Shown: positions 49,824-62,953 of the stretch, one piece after another
Layout: each line of letters begins with the position of its first letter
Position numbering within the stretch: the stretch's first letter is position 1
Origin: Chaenocephalus aceratus
Lineage: Eukaryota; Chordata; Actinopteri; Perciformes; Channichthyidae
Direction of reading: 5' to 3'
Assembly (NCBI GenBank): GCA_023974075.1
Contig: CM043808.1
Location: 22,840,227 to 22,904,226 of the forward strand
DNA length: 64,000 nt
The notes under the pieces: generated by a model
The model's input: only the letters and a program-made list of their open reading frames with translations
What the model was told of the DNA's origin: nothing
Databases searched by the model: none
Position numbers and translations under genes: made by a program

Positions 49824-51803
49824 AAATAATCATAATACTTCAAATTGATGGACACACTGAGATGAAGCTAAGTGTAGACAATGTGAATATCAGCTAGATA
49901 TCCAAAGCAAGAGAGTCATGACACCAATGCAAAATGTGTCCCGGTACTTCTGCTGATCTTGACACAGTAAGCTCCCCATGCATTTGTCAACAAACGTTAT
50001 AAAGTTAAGAACTGATATCTTTGTAGTGTGTATCTAAATGCCACTACTGTGGAGAGTTAGGGGTGAGAACAGCTACACTCCAGAGCACTAATTCATCTTC
50101 CTGCCAAACGGAGCGGAAGACCGAGATACTGAGACAGAGAAGGGCCAAGCTGGAGACTTTGAAATGGATTTAGCATTTGGTCCGTTTTAGTGTTAACTGT
50201 GCGACTCAATTTGAATTAAGCTCTAAGAAATAAAAGAAAGGTTCAAGGAACTCTTCTGGTAACAAATCTAAAGGTTAAATTCATTTGACAGTTGGAAAAG
50301 ATATCCATGGCCGTTTAAATGGAGCAGTTCAATCAAACTCTAGAGCAGGGTTAAATTGTTTTATTCTTGTGGTTCAAAAATAAAACATTTAAAATGGCAT
50401 TACACATTTAATACTAATACTAAGTCTCCATAATCCGCATCAAGATAGTTTTGCTTTTTATTGCTTACTTCCATGGATAACTTTTCATGACTTTGCTGTT
50501 TTTAGTTTTCTCTTTGAACTGCTCCATCTTGTAAAAAGTGTCTTTCTTTTAGTGAATCAGAATGCCCGGATTTTCAGAAAAGTTGTACATATGTTGAAGT
50601 TGTTCTCCTTGCTTTGAAACTTTGGATATCGCTGCTATTTTTATTATGACCCCGACAGTCTTTTCATTATCAACAAAAGACTGTACACTGCAAATGTAAC
50701 ACTGGACTTCCTGTGTGCAAACACTGGAGGCTCAGAACCGCTGAGCTTTTATCGGTTTGGCATAGATTGCCCGCTTCTGTTTTTGATAATCTGGGAGGAT
50801 TAAGAGGCACATTTCATATCTAAGAAAGACACTGCTTTTATACTTTGTCGTACTCTATATGGATAGTAAGTGAATGGGGGAGAGATACAGAGAAGGGTAT
50901 GACTTGCAATAAAGCACCTGAAGCCAGATTTGGTGCCAGGATCTTGCAGTTACGCAGCATGTGCAGTAACAACTTCTACATGCTACAAGGCACTTCAAGT
51001 TACCTATATTGGAGTCATAAAAAGTAGCATTTTGCATCAAATCAATGTCAAATGAATCTGAACAAATACGCAAATTATTTCTATCCACCTACTGTACATA
51101 CATCCCATGTTGTTTTACTCTAAACTATGTTGTATAACTGAAATGGTTTATTTCATTCGAGGTGCAACTATTGCCTCACTGAAGTGACAACCTAACTGTA
51201 AGATATGATACGATATCTCAGCAAAAAGGCTTGCCTGTATCCACTATTTTTACATCTAAGGTGTTATCGTGATTATCCACTAAGCACAACTGATAACAGA
51301 TGGAACACTTTATTCTTTCCTCACATTCAAACGGTGTTTAATACCTTGGTTCAAATATTGACAGCCAAGCTAATATAGAGACCCAAAGGTTGTGGTGAAA
51401 AGGTAATTGATTAGTGCGGTCATGTAGTTAAGTGTACAGTAAAGGTAGAGTGAGTGTTTTATGACCCACATCCCCCTTGTGAGTGGGGCGCTCTGTCTCT
51501 GCGTGAGAGGGGACATTTAGTAGCGGGGTGTAAGGCCATCCAAACTGAGTTATGATCACACACAAAGACAGTACGCAGTGAAACTAGACCGTCAGACACT
51601 GGTGATGTCATGAGGAAGGTCATCAGGAGGAAGGATAGCGCCAGATGGATCGAGCCTGCTCGTCAATTGCCCTGTCAATCATGTTGTTACCATGGCACTG
51701 TCTGGCAGGGCGGGGCCTAAAATGGGCTATAAATAGAGCAAGGCACGATGGAACGAGGACAGAGGACAATTATGAGACATCAGCCAGGAGAAGAGGAGTG
51801 ATC

Positions 51804-51806
<3 letters not shown>

Positions 51807-51868
<62 letters not shown>

Positions 51869-51877
51869 TGTGTGTGT
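51807..51877. repeat. compound (GT)n(GCGT)n microsatellite
   Basis: A GT tract changes into about nine GCGT units and back to GT. Alternating purine-pyrimidine throughout, so capable of Z-DNA. Confidence 0.92.
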
Positions 51878-52875
51878 TACCAGAGTGGTTAGGGGTAATT
51901 AATGGTCTCTCACCGGGATTGCAAACATCAATCCAAAATTAAATCTTGATGAACTACCACAAATCTTCTTTCCTGAGGGAAAACACAATTCACACACACA
52001 ATTTATAGCCTTGTGAGGAACAAAAACACCTCTTAACTAAAAATCCAATTTCTCTTAACACAAACCCTCAAATGAACCCTCACCTTCACTCAACAAATGA
52101 ATTGCGACCAGATAGATGGAATAGTTCACACTTCATTTTAAATGATGTCAATTTGGAGACTTCCCTTAATTTGACTGTTGCTGTGAGAGTGTTGAGTCTG
52201 CACAAATACAGAACACACAGACACACACACACTTACATACACAGACTGACAACAGACCTCTTCAGCTTACAGCTTTGGGCTTGGGTTGGAATATTTTCAA
52301 ATGTAAGGCTTTTTATTCTTAATAATTATCTTAATTACATTTTTTGACTTTCCACCACTGTATTTTATTTACATCACTTTCGACTAATCAGGTATATTGC
52401 CTTGATGTATTATATACTATACTATCCTAGGTTTTTATATGAAAGTTCCTCTCTTTCAGCCCCTGAATCGCAAATCGTTTGCATCCATGTGTGTAATGTG
52501 TTGCGAGTAGATACACAATTCCAACTGGCAAGTGCGGAAAAGATAAAGCACAGCCTATGCAGTTGACCAGAGGAGACCCGACACTGAAACCATCCACAGT
52601 GGAAAGGTGTTCTTCCTCCACAACTCCTACTCTTGAACATTATTGCAACAGTGCCTGTACAAAGTTCAGTCCTCGATATGCCAGTTTAGACTATCAAGTT
52701 CAGCTGGGAAAACATGTTGAGGTCACCAGCAACGCTCATCTGGCTGCCTATAATGGAAAAGGGCAGAGTTGATCTTTTAATTGGTAAGGCAGATTGTTTT
52801 TAGATGTTTTAGTGTTACATGCTGATAGTTAAAGAATATGCATTTATTGCCACAAAACGTATCAGCGATTGGTTT

Positions 52876-52895
52876 TATATATATATATATATATT
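52876..52895. repeat. (TA)n microsatellite
   Basis: About ten TA units. Confidence 0.85.
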
Positions 52896-53710
52896 ACTAC
52901 TGAGAGAACATCTCTAAAACAATTAGACTTTTTCTTTAAGGAAGAAATAACAAAACGACAGCCTCAGTCTTGGGTCAGATTTAATTTGGGTTTGACCAGG
53001 TCTACTCTTGAGGCACAGGTGCAGGCTGAGTTTAAGGCGCGTTCAGGACTCTGGCTCAGACAGCTTACATTTCCTATTCTTTAGCTTGAACAAACACAGT
53101 GTAATCCCTGCACTCTTTACCCAAATTTTACCCGGGGTTCTCAAAAGCCTAATACATAAATCTTCAGTTTAACAAGTGAACACAAAGCATCCTTTGTATT
53201 CAGAAAGCTCTGTCAGTGTCACAGTGAAGGAATGATGCACGTGCATACACACACATGCACAAACACATGTACACGCACAGACACATATGCATTTGGCAGA
53301 TGTCCCCGTTCTGTCACAAGCATACAGGGGTTTTCAAGGGCACTTTGAAATGAGTCTCAGAGAGATGATCTAATTACTGTCATTAGCAACATCTAATTGG
53401 AGCTTTTAAACTTAATAGATTAGCCCGTCGCTAACAGTGCTAACCTATTTTAGGATTTCAAGAGAGTAAAAAGAAAAGAGAAAGAGATGGAGAGGGATCA
53501 AGAGAGAGAGCATGTATCCCATCACAGAAGATAATGGTTTTTTCCGGGGTTTATCTGTTGCCCCTTTAACCTCATAAACAAACACACAGCGGCTATGAGA
53601 GCCCAGTGTGGCCCTACGGCCCCTGCTCTTCCTTTTATCCACCATCCCTCTTCACTAATTAACAATTGTTTTAATCCTCCTTTAATTCTGCAGACAATTG
53701 CACAGGTTGG

Positions 53711-53711
<1 letters not shown>

Positions 53712-53772
<61 letters not shown>
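53712..53772. repeat. (GT)n microsatellite
   Basis: About 30 perfect GT units, 0.5 kb before a much longer tract of the same repeat. Confidence 0.95.
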
Positions 53773-53774
<2 letters not shown>

Positions 53775-54195
53775 CACGCTGAGGGTCCCTCACACCGTTC
53801 ACCAGATTAGTGGAGCTACTCTCCGCCAAGCGTCGCCCACAGCGACCAAAGGTAATTGCTTTTTAATTAAGCCCCCGGTGCTAATCCCAATGATATTTAG
53901 CAGGCACGAACCTGCACGCACACACATTCACAAACACACACGCACACACACATTGAAAAGGAGACAGAGACTGAAAGAGGCAGACATTCAACAAGACCTA
54001 ACCGGCTGTAAACTGCAGAAACGTGTAATAGGCTTTGTTGGTATTTCCCTTTTGTCCAAAGTGCTAAGCAAGGCGGCCGGGGAAATGATGTTGTACTGAA
54101 GCAATAAATGAATTTTCAGCCCATCACCAAACTCAGAATATCCTTCACACTGAAAATGAGCTCTTGGATCGATTCTGGACAGTGTATGTGTTTTT

Positions 54196-54373
<178 letters not shown>

Positions 54374-57353
54374 AGTGACCCTGAAAAAAGCCCTGCAAAC
54401 CTCAAAGATGGAAAAAGCAATCGCACACATCTATCGACCATTTCCTCCGGACTCTTTTCTTCTTCTGTCAGGGTCTCATCTCATCCTCTCTCCTTTCATC
54501 TTTCCCCTCCTTGACTCCATGTCTAATTCCCGTTCCCTTATGACCCAATATCCCTTTTTTCAATTTTCTCTACCTCCATAATGTCATGTTTGAGTCCCTC
54601 TTCCTCACCTTCCTCCCTGTAAAAATAAATAAATCACCAAGCACATGGCAAACATTTTCTTCTCTGTCATGAGATGCTTTTCTTTCTCTGCTAAAAATTG
54701 TTTCCCAGAAAGCCAGACTCATCTCCCTCGGTGTGACGAGTGAAAATGTCCCTCTTTTCAGACATTTGGGTGATAACTATGAAATGTGCTGAACCAATGA
54801 ACGCTCAGACTTGCAGCACTGTAGTAAATCTATTTTTGAATTCTCGTCACGTCTAAAAGCTCTGAATTTTCTTTGATGTCTTTGGTCCGACGCGTGGAGG
54901 TAGCACTCAAGCGAAGTTAAAGCTTATGTTTGACCGTTTTTTCACCAACAGTTTTATTGCTGACACAGATCCTTTCCTGTCATCTCTGATCCCCCTCTCC
55001 ACTTTCTTGGAGTATCACAAATGTGATGGAGCTGTCTCGTGTCTAATCTTATAACAACGTTGTGTGAAAAAGACATTTCTGATGTAACGTGTCTCTTTAG
55101 TTTATCAAAAGCTTCTTAGCTCAAACACTACTTGTCAACAGCGGTAACTGAAAAAGAAACTATTATCAATATGACTGTGCTTTGAAGGGCTTCTGACTAC
55201 CCGTCATGCCGATGAAACGCTTTATCCACACAATTTCTTATGTGGCATTTGGCTCCTCCTTCTGCAGATTAGACTATATATAGAACGTTTTTTCTTTAAT
55301 CTACCTGTGATATAACAGCGGAAACCATGTTCAGTTGCGCTTTGTTTTTAATGCACCACTGTATTTACCTCCGAGGGTAAGCTCAGTGCACTATCCCCCT
55401 CCTTTAACCAATGTTTTTCTGTTGTACTTATTCTGCTACTTTATTGTTCGCTTGTTTGATCTCGCTACTACCTTAAGGTGCAGCTTTACTTTCATCTCCC
55501 TTTTTTACAATTAGGTCAGGGATCTGCCAATCACAGAGAAACATGGAAACTGATTATTTGCCTAAATTGTCCAATGATCAACATCCTAATCACATGGTAC
55601 AACTAAATCACTGTCGGAAAAAATGATGTATACATTATTTTCATTTACCTTGCAGATGTTTACATTATCCTAAAGATGCTGCTAAACTGTTTTTTCATTG
55701 CAACATTCAGAGTAATTACTTACTAAAAAGCAGACGTACAAAGAAAGCTCTCTGCAGCAGAAACACTCAAAAGCACACACACACTTAACATTGAGCCGTA
55801 AGGGGAATCACAATGTGTGAGTGGTAGTAGTTCCTGTAATGGAAAGTGGCCCCTCAAGGATCTGACCCTGCATAGTTAGATGGTGCCGTGTCAGAGGAAG
55901 CATTTGATCAATGTTTTAGCAGCATGTAATGATCTGCTTCATAAGCGTGACATCGAGGCATGCTCAAATAGCATGTAAGCCATCTGTCTAAGACTCGAGG
56001 AGGAAATGGGAAGAAGGTTTTAGAAGGGATGGTGGGAAAAGAGGGAGAGCATGAATTATTTAGGAGTGGCATGCGAAGAGCAGATGATGGCATAAATGGA
56101 AAGACGAGGATATGAGCCGAAGCATATGCTAACTTGCTGGCTTACTGAGGGGTGGTATTAGGGAAATTAGTACTGAGAGGAGTGATAACAGAAGGGGAAG
56201 AAGGCAGGTAGAGCAAGAGAGGAGTGTGGCCTCGTACTGTTCGGCTCGAAGGAAAAGCTTGCTTGGTCAAATCTACTGATTGTACAAAGACTGCAGGAGG
56301 TTGTTTAATTAATCAAAGAGATGGTTTTCTCCACAAAAAGGGCAGCATTCAGAAATAGGATGACAGCAGAGACCGTTCCTCAGATTTGACTTAAACAGTC
56401 AAATTGAACCTTCCACAGAGCAGAAGGAAATCCAAAATCGTTTTGGTTTTTGGCTCAGTGCATCGCAGACATAAAACCCCAAAACCACTGAGACGTTCAA
56501 GGAGCAGACCAACGTTATCTTCCAGCAAATGTGCCGCTTCTTTTTTTAAAGAATTAATTACCCTCGCCAGGAGAGGGACAATGGCCAGCAGGTAGAAGAA
56601 CATAAAGGAGAACAAATTAGTGTGCAAGTAAAGGTGGGTAAAGGGCAGGACGAATAAAGGAGAAAAGAGGAAACAACAGGAAGTAACGGAAGAATATGAT
56701 TTCTTCATGTAATCTGCGTAATAATAATTGGGTCAATTCTGTCCTGTTTTACTCTATGCTATTGATTTTCTGTGTGAGGCTGACTGAGTGGGCCACTATG
56801 TGAGTACGTGTGTTGGAGCCAGGATTACACACAGTCACCTGAAACTTGCGATATTTGTCAGCACCACAGAGGTAGAGACGTCCTGAATACACACAGAGAA
56901 AAACACAATATGGACGGTGAGTCAGCACTGAGTTTGCGTGCTTACCATAGATATTGGCAGGGGGGGATACTGGCAGGGTGCAGAGCTCAGGCCATGTCTC
57001 TCAGATTGATTGTCAGGCCAGGAATAGATGGAGCAGCCAAGGAAAAATGATTGTGCCCCTTATTTTATTTCCCCCACTTAGGTCACCCCCTGATTCGGTG
57101 TGGCAAACAGTGCGGGAGACGAAAGGGAGGGTGAGGGGGAGCTGGCAGGACAGAGACACTTTAAACTGACCGCCTTCTGCCTCCCTCTGCCTCCAGGTCA
57201 ATATGTCCCCTTTTTCTCTCTCTGTTCATGTTTGTCTCTGCAAATCTGTCATTACTTTTAACATTTCTATTACAGCAATTCTGCTCTAGAGGGATAGATG
57301 GTCATGACATGAAGGAGAGAAAAAAACAGGGGCAGTTGCAAAGTGGTGTGTAC

Positions 57354-57543
57354 CTTTAGTTCCCCGAGCCTGTGGGACAGCATAATCTCTATCCCGTCTC
57401 TGTTGGTGTGATCCGGTGTAGGAAGTCTGGGCCGGCCATCGATCATGAAGTCAAGGGAGACTTCTGACTGACTCTGCTGGCCAAAATCAAACATGTCTTC
57501 CAGTACAGCTGGGTATTGAGCTTCATTTCCGTTTAGTACACAC
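57354..57543 (-). CDS. exon-like open frame, 190 bp, product not recognised
   Basis: The minus strand shows an acceptor (CACACACAATTTCAG), an open frame of one base plus 63 codons, and a donor (AACTAAAG|GTACAC). The frame begins CVLNGNEAQYPAVLEDMFDFG, includes SEVSLDFMIDGRPRLPTPDH and ends IEIMLSHRLGELK. Composition is unlike the surrounding intron and looks protein-coding. Length and phases (starts after one base, ends on a codon boundary) equal those of dystrophin exon 55, which precedes exon 56. The protein, however, has no tryptophan, no heptad pattern and no visible similarity to a spectrin repeat. It may be a cassette exon, an exon of another gene, or chance. I do not recognise it. Confidence 0.4.
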
Positions 57544-57639
57544 CTGAAATTGTGTGTGAAGCATCAAGTATAAAGTACGGTACTGGAAGTGAGCATTAAT
57601 TGCTTTGTCGCTTTATTTCTTGCTCTTACCTCCTGGGCC

Positions 57640-57790
57640 GTGTCGAGGTTTCTTTGAGCAAGGCACTGAACACCAAACTCCTCTGGGCACCTAACCATGG
57701 CAGCCTCCTCACTCTGACACATCCCCATTAATGCATGTGTGTATTCAGGGCATACATGTGTACAGGTCCTGTTTCTGTATGTGTGTATTT
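57640..57790 (+). mobile_element. decayed SINE-like fragment
   Basis: The block TTGAGCAAGGCACTGAACAC followed by an AACTCCTCTGGGCACCTAA-type stretch and a T/G-rich tail is familiar from fish SINE-like repeats. No box A or B is visible, so only part of a copy remains. Confidence 0.4.
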
Positions 57791-60700
57791 AATGTCCATA
57801 ACAACAAAGAAAATGTAGATTTTTTAATGTAATTTTCCCCTCAAGGATTGTTCTTCTCCTTTTTCTTCTCCTTACTAATTTTCATAATTTTAGACAATTA
57901 TAGTTTAGGCTCTGGGCAACGAGGTGATTCACTTTTCAAGGTAAAAAATAGCAACTCCTCCATTAACCACATGTTATGTAATTCTCCATGGGTAGCTTCA
58001 GGTCTTTCTCTCCCTCCTTTCCTCTCTTCCTCAATCTGTTGTTTACTCTGACCATCACAAGTTGAGAGGCTAGTTGGAGGTAAAGCTTTTCCAGCACTTT
58101 AAAGTCCATCTGACCATAAACCGCACATGCATTAGCAGGTTGGGCCTGCTGGTGGGACCTGCCTGAAAGCCCCTAATGGAAGTGTGTGCACAAACTCCAT
58201 CGCTGTAGTGCACAGAGACTCAAACTCAGTGCACACATGAAATACTGGCACGATAAATGTGTTTACTGGATATGGGAAAGAGGCAGAGAGGTAGGCAGGT
58301 TGAAGGATTTTTTTTTCCATTTATATGCATGTTATTATATGAAATGAAGTTGATTACATTTTCATCCAATCCCAGGATAGCAATTGTCAATCACTTGGTG
58401 AATTTCTCCTCATCTCCTCCTAATCGAACTCTCACTTGCTGCATTAACGGCAATTGAGAACAGGAGAGCAGCTTAACTCCAGGCTGTATCACTGATTTAA
58501 GTGCTTTTTCAAATCAGCACTACTGTCAATAGGACTTCCATCCGTGGTGATTTACATGTAATGTTGATTAGGAGCAGAATCCAGACTTCATTTTTCTTTT
58601 ATTGTCCATACTCTCTCGCAATACCATTTTGATGAATTAGAATGATCTGCATTTATGAATTTGTTACCATATAATTCTCCCGCCTGTGACTCATCACTCA
58701 GGCTAGCGGCATATTAAGTGTGTGTGAGACTGAGTGTGTATACTTTTGGTTGAGTGAATAAATGTGCAAATGCAGTGTGTGTGTTTTAATGCGAAATACA
58801 ACAGAATGAACTGTGGGCATGTGTGTCTATTAACTTAATGTGTTTAATGCATGAAACAACAAATCTGTGATTTGAGAGCTAGCCAGGTGACAGAGGGAAG
58901 AGTGGGGGGGGTTATCAGCCTGCACATGAGGCTCTTACTGCGAATGCTAACACTTACTAATAACCCAAAGGACCCCGATGGAGCTCAAGGGCGGGGGGGT
59001 CAGACAGCTGGGCTCCGTGCCCGTGCCCGAGTCACCTTTCATGGGGTAGCAGTGAGCCATAAGCACAGGTGAATGGAGTGTGGAGCCCAAAGGCCAAAGT
59101 ATTTGCCAGAAAAACAATGGGAACTGAAGGCATGACTACACACAGTGAATGCTTTAGGGCTGTTTCTAAAGTTGGTTTTGCCTGGAAAAACACGCACACA
59201 AACACACACAGTAGTAGCCAATGCCACAGTAATGAGAGCAGGAGGACACTCCTCAGGAGGGAGACGGGCCCTTCAGCCAAAGCTCAGCTAGTGATTACAC
59301 ACAGAGAGACAGAGCAGAGAAAAAGTGAGGAGATGAAATGATCTGCCCGGGCTCTCTCTATGCCTCAGTATAAGCTAACCAGGAATGCTACTCTATACTA
59401 GTCAACTGCTCATGTCATAAGCATCCCCTCAATGTAAAGGACACTTGAGAAGAAGGACGCAAAGCTAAAGCAAGCTGAACAGAAATAATCAGGATGTTAC
59501 AATGATTCACATTTATACTTGAGGCTTTTCAATGCCGTCTTTAATGGAAGCGAGTGCCATTCGGTGTGTGGATGAATACACTATATAGTCGTAAACATAA
59601 ACAAAGCCCTGGAGAGCACTGTATAGACGTATAAAATCCCAAATAGCCGACAAGCTCATTAAACATTATTGCTTTGAATTGGTAAAGTGGGACTAGAAAA
59701 CCATTTACGTACGAAATAATAGACGCAATTTGAAAAAAACATTGAAATTAAATGGCTTCTGCTTGCAAAGACTGCAAAGCTCAGTACTATGCATCAACAT
59801 AATGGGTGCTGTTAAAAGGGCATGCAAACACCCAAAAGCTTCCAGTGGCGCGGGATTAACAAAAAGACATGACTAAATGGTTATGACTCAGGGGACTAGA
59901 TGAAGTTCACATCATTCATGGCTTGGTGAGAGCCACTGTTAAGACATAGTCAGGAGGACCAATATGATGGAATCCAATCAGTTTTTGGAAGATAAGCTTG
60001 GTTTTACAGCTTAATTTGACTGCCAAGAGTAACAGAGTACAGCCTGCATTTAATATACAACCGACATGTCACAGAATGTTGACGTGATCAGACGGACCAG
60101 CTGTATATTATTTATATGCAGAATTTCCATCAGCTGCAGCATGGTATGAATAAAGCATATTCCCCTGGAAAATAAGGAACAGTGTGAAATCTGAATGTTA
60201 TTGACAGTAGTTGAAGTGGTTATATTTTGAAAAAAATCTATATAATCTGCTTAAAAAAGGGCCACAAGTTTTTTTATATTATCATCACGCATCAGCCAGG
60301 TGGGCTGTTTTAGTACAGGCACTGTCCTGAAGCAGAGAGAAAGGCTAGACCCCAGAGGATGAGCCCCGAGCAAATCCATCACCCAGAAGTCACTGTTCCA
60401 GTCTGGCAGCCAGTGAGCACACCCCAGGGAGGCAGGACAAGTCCGGCATTACTGATTTCCCCCCAAGGGAAGGCCAAACGATGCTGGAATGACTGATGCA
60501 ACCCAGGGGAGGGTAATCGAGTGGAGAATGACGGATGCTTCCCACTGGTAGGAACGCAATTCAGGAAAGCCCCTAAGGATGCTGAACGGAGCAAAATAAG
60601 ATATTCAATTCCAGAGTCAAATAAGTTTACAATGCAAGAAAATGCAAGTGTTGATTGTGCAGACACTGTACAGGCTGCAGGAATGGTCTGCTTTCAATCG

Positions 60701-61663
60701 TTTTCCCCAGAATTTGGTAAAGAAGCAGTTACTTATCTTGTTGATGCTTTTCTTGTTTCTGAGAAAGAGCAGGACAAATATTGGTGCTAATGCTCTGTGT
60801 ATTGCCTTCTCTCGCACTGCATTTCCCCCAAATCTTATACTTATACATCCCTCTATTTATTTTGTAAAAAAACACGAGATGTAAGCAAATCCTTTAAAAT
60901 AAGGAAACTGAATTTAACCGTGACCACCAATGGGCAAAATGACAAGGATAGACTGACAAACAACCAAATACAGGCAGCAGATACAAGGATGGAGCACCAA
61001 AGAGCAATGGCTTCATGGATTAAGGATGGATTAAGTTGAGCCACCACATGTCTGTTGGAACATGATTGGAGCTGGCAAGTTATCAGAAACTGGTCGGATG
61101 CATTAGTCTCTCACACTGTCAAATCTCAACAGCTGGTGCCCTCTGCCTGAGAGGGGGTCAGTGTTGTGCAAGGCAAGAGGGTCAGCAATGAAGATCCAAG
61201 ATCAATAATGATCAACAGAGAGAAAATGACAACAAGTCCACCATACAGCAGTAATCGTTTGCTCTAAGGTTAAATCAACAAAGCTGACAAACAGCTGTAA
61301 CTTCATCAGGAACACAATACACTGCACCATGTTCAGCAGCGCGTGATTTTAGCATTGATAATGCGTTCGCCATTAGAAAGTCAGCTAATGACTTCAATTA
61401 ACAGAGATAAATGTTCATTTCATCCATTGTAGAGTTAACCGTCTCATCAATCCTCTGACTGCTGAGGAACATAAGTTATCTCACAATATCTACCGTCAGG
61501 ATTCCTCGGACAAACCGCAAAAATACAGACTGACTATATGCTCATTCAAGAACAGTACAACACATGCTGCGCCTTTTTGGTTTGTTTATGCATGCACTAC
61601 TGTAGAGTCAAAACTCAAGTCAAAACTTACACTATACAGACATAAATGTACAGCTTGCACAGA

Positions 61664-61710
<47 letters not shown>
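61664..61710. repeat. (CA)n microsatellite
   Basis: About 23 perfect CA units. Confidence 0.95.
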
Positions 61711-61713
<3 letters not shown>

Positions 61714-62162
61714 GAGTCTGATTTGTAAAAGTTCCAAAAGTCCTAAAGTCATGGTAGTATATTTATTTATTTATTCAAGCGACATTTTGTGGAGGTGACA
61801 GACTCCCGAAAAAAACATCTCCTGGAACAGAATGTCTTGACAACTAAATGACTCATGAATAGAAATGCTAAAAATAAAGGAGAAACTACTGAAAGATAGA
61901 GAACTTGCCACTCCTGATTTGTGACATTTACATTGACAAACAATACACACATAGCCAGGGAAAACTTTGTGGATACCTGCTGATAGGCATACACCAACAT
62001 AAACCGCCTCTGCATTAGTAACACAATCTCTAAAGAACACATCTTAAAACCTCAAGCAAGTTTGGAGAGCAGAGAAAGAAAATAAACAATAATCAGCTAC
62101 ACAAGCTTTAAACTTATCTCAATTAAATTTCGTAAAAAAACAAAAAACAGTCCTCCAGCCCA

Positions 62163-62184
62163 CTCTCTCTCTCTCTCTCTCTCT
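62163..62184. repeat. (CT)n run beside the candidate first exon
   Basis: Eleven CT units on the plus strand, that is (AG)n just after the candidate donor at 62202 when read on the minus strand. Confidence 0.9.
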
Positions 62185-62202
62185 GTCCGGGAGTCCACGT
62201 AC

Positions 62203-62349
62203 CTTGCAAAGTTTGTGGTAGCGCGGCGAGGAGATGGCCATCCTCTGGAGCCTGTGTAGGAAGACCACCACTTTCTGGAGGGATGTCCGGACCATGGCCA
62301 TCATCCTAAGACTGCTACAACTCTGCAGCAGCCTGCTTTTGGTCCGCAT
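62203..62349 (-). CDS. candidate alternative first exon of a short utrophin isoform
   Basis: An open frame of 49 codons runs from an ATG to a strong splice donor, TTTGCAAG|GTACGTGG. It begins MRTKSRLLQSCSSLRMM, is basic and leucine-rich, and ends SSPRYHKLCK. An in-frame TAG lies 15 bases before the ATG, so if translated this is an amino terminus. A short upstream frame of seven codons begins at an ATG closer to the putative cap site. The donor is phase 0, so it could splice straight to the 16969 exon, giving HKLCK-DIQAEID. Human dystrophin Dp116 starts in the equivalent intron with a short leader ending YHVK before DLQGEIEAH. That resemblance is suggestive only. It could instead be an unrelated exon or chance. 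Confidence 0.35.
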
Positions 62350-62553
62350 GCTAGCACTGCCCTACCCCGCTCATAGTGTTCTCCCTCTCTCTTTCCCTAG
62401 CCAGCCGACCAGACCCCAGCCAAGCTGATGTGATGCGCACACACACAGAAAAAAAAACACACGCAAGCATGCACAGCTCAGCATGCCCCCATGTTTTGTC
62501 AAATACGCGCACTACAGAGAGTGCAGCCAGAGTTATCTCTCTCCCTCTCTCTC

Positions 62554-62559
62554 TTTATA
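62554..62559 (-). promoter_or_regulatory. TATA-like box upstream of the 62.2-kb candidate exon
   Basis: The minus strand reads GTTTATAAAGAG here, a TATAAA hexamer about 205 bases upstream of the candidate ATG at 62349. A start site some 30 bases downstream would leave a leader of about 175 bases. The flanks are purine- and pyrimidine-rich with scattered CpGs. TATAAA is common by chance in AT-rich fish introns, so this matters only together with the downstream exon-like frame. Confidence 0.25.
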
Positions 62560-62904
62560 AACAGTCACTCTCAGCATGCACACACTCTCTCACACACACA
62601 CACGATGATGCAGGCAAGCAGGACAGGACGAGACACTCACTTTCTCCTCCACGCGGACATTCACACGCGCACCCGATTGCGGAGCCAGAAGACATTCAAA
62701 CAAAACACTTGTGACAGCACCCTGCAGAGTCAGAGTAGGGTGACGAGGACAAAAGGAAATGAAGAAAGAAGAAGGAGGAGAAAAGAGAAAAATCAACACT
62801 GAGGGAAGAGTGGAAAGTGCAGGCACGTAGGGGGTAAAGGAGTGTTGTGCTGGACGAGTGGAGAAGCTGATCGTACGCGGTTCACTTTTTACTGCCGCTG
62901 ATAC

Positions 62905-62953
62905 GGAGAGAGACAGAGAGGGGGAGAGAGGGAGGGAGAGAGAGGGAGAGAGC
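62905..62953. repeat. purine-rich (GA) tract
   Basis: Almost pure A/G on the plus strand with imperfect GAGAGG units. Such tracts can form triplex DNA and are frequent near promoters, but also common in fish introns. Confidence 0.8.

Larger units (their letters stand above)
57544..62202 (-). other. utrn large intron segment
   Basis: Mostly plain intron. Positions 57640-57790 (GAGCAAGGCACTGAACACC and following) resemble a decayed fish SINE body. A (CA)n microsatellite lies at 61664-61710. I see no supported gene. Confidence 0.6.

Noticed and set aside
57354..57543. Calling the 190-bp frame the true dystrophin-exon-55 equivalent of utrn
   Set aside because: Size and phases fit, but the translated residues show no spectrin-repeat pattern or similarity to that exon, so it is listed as unrecognised.
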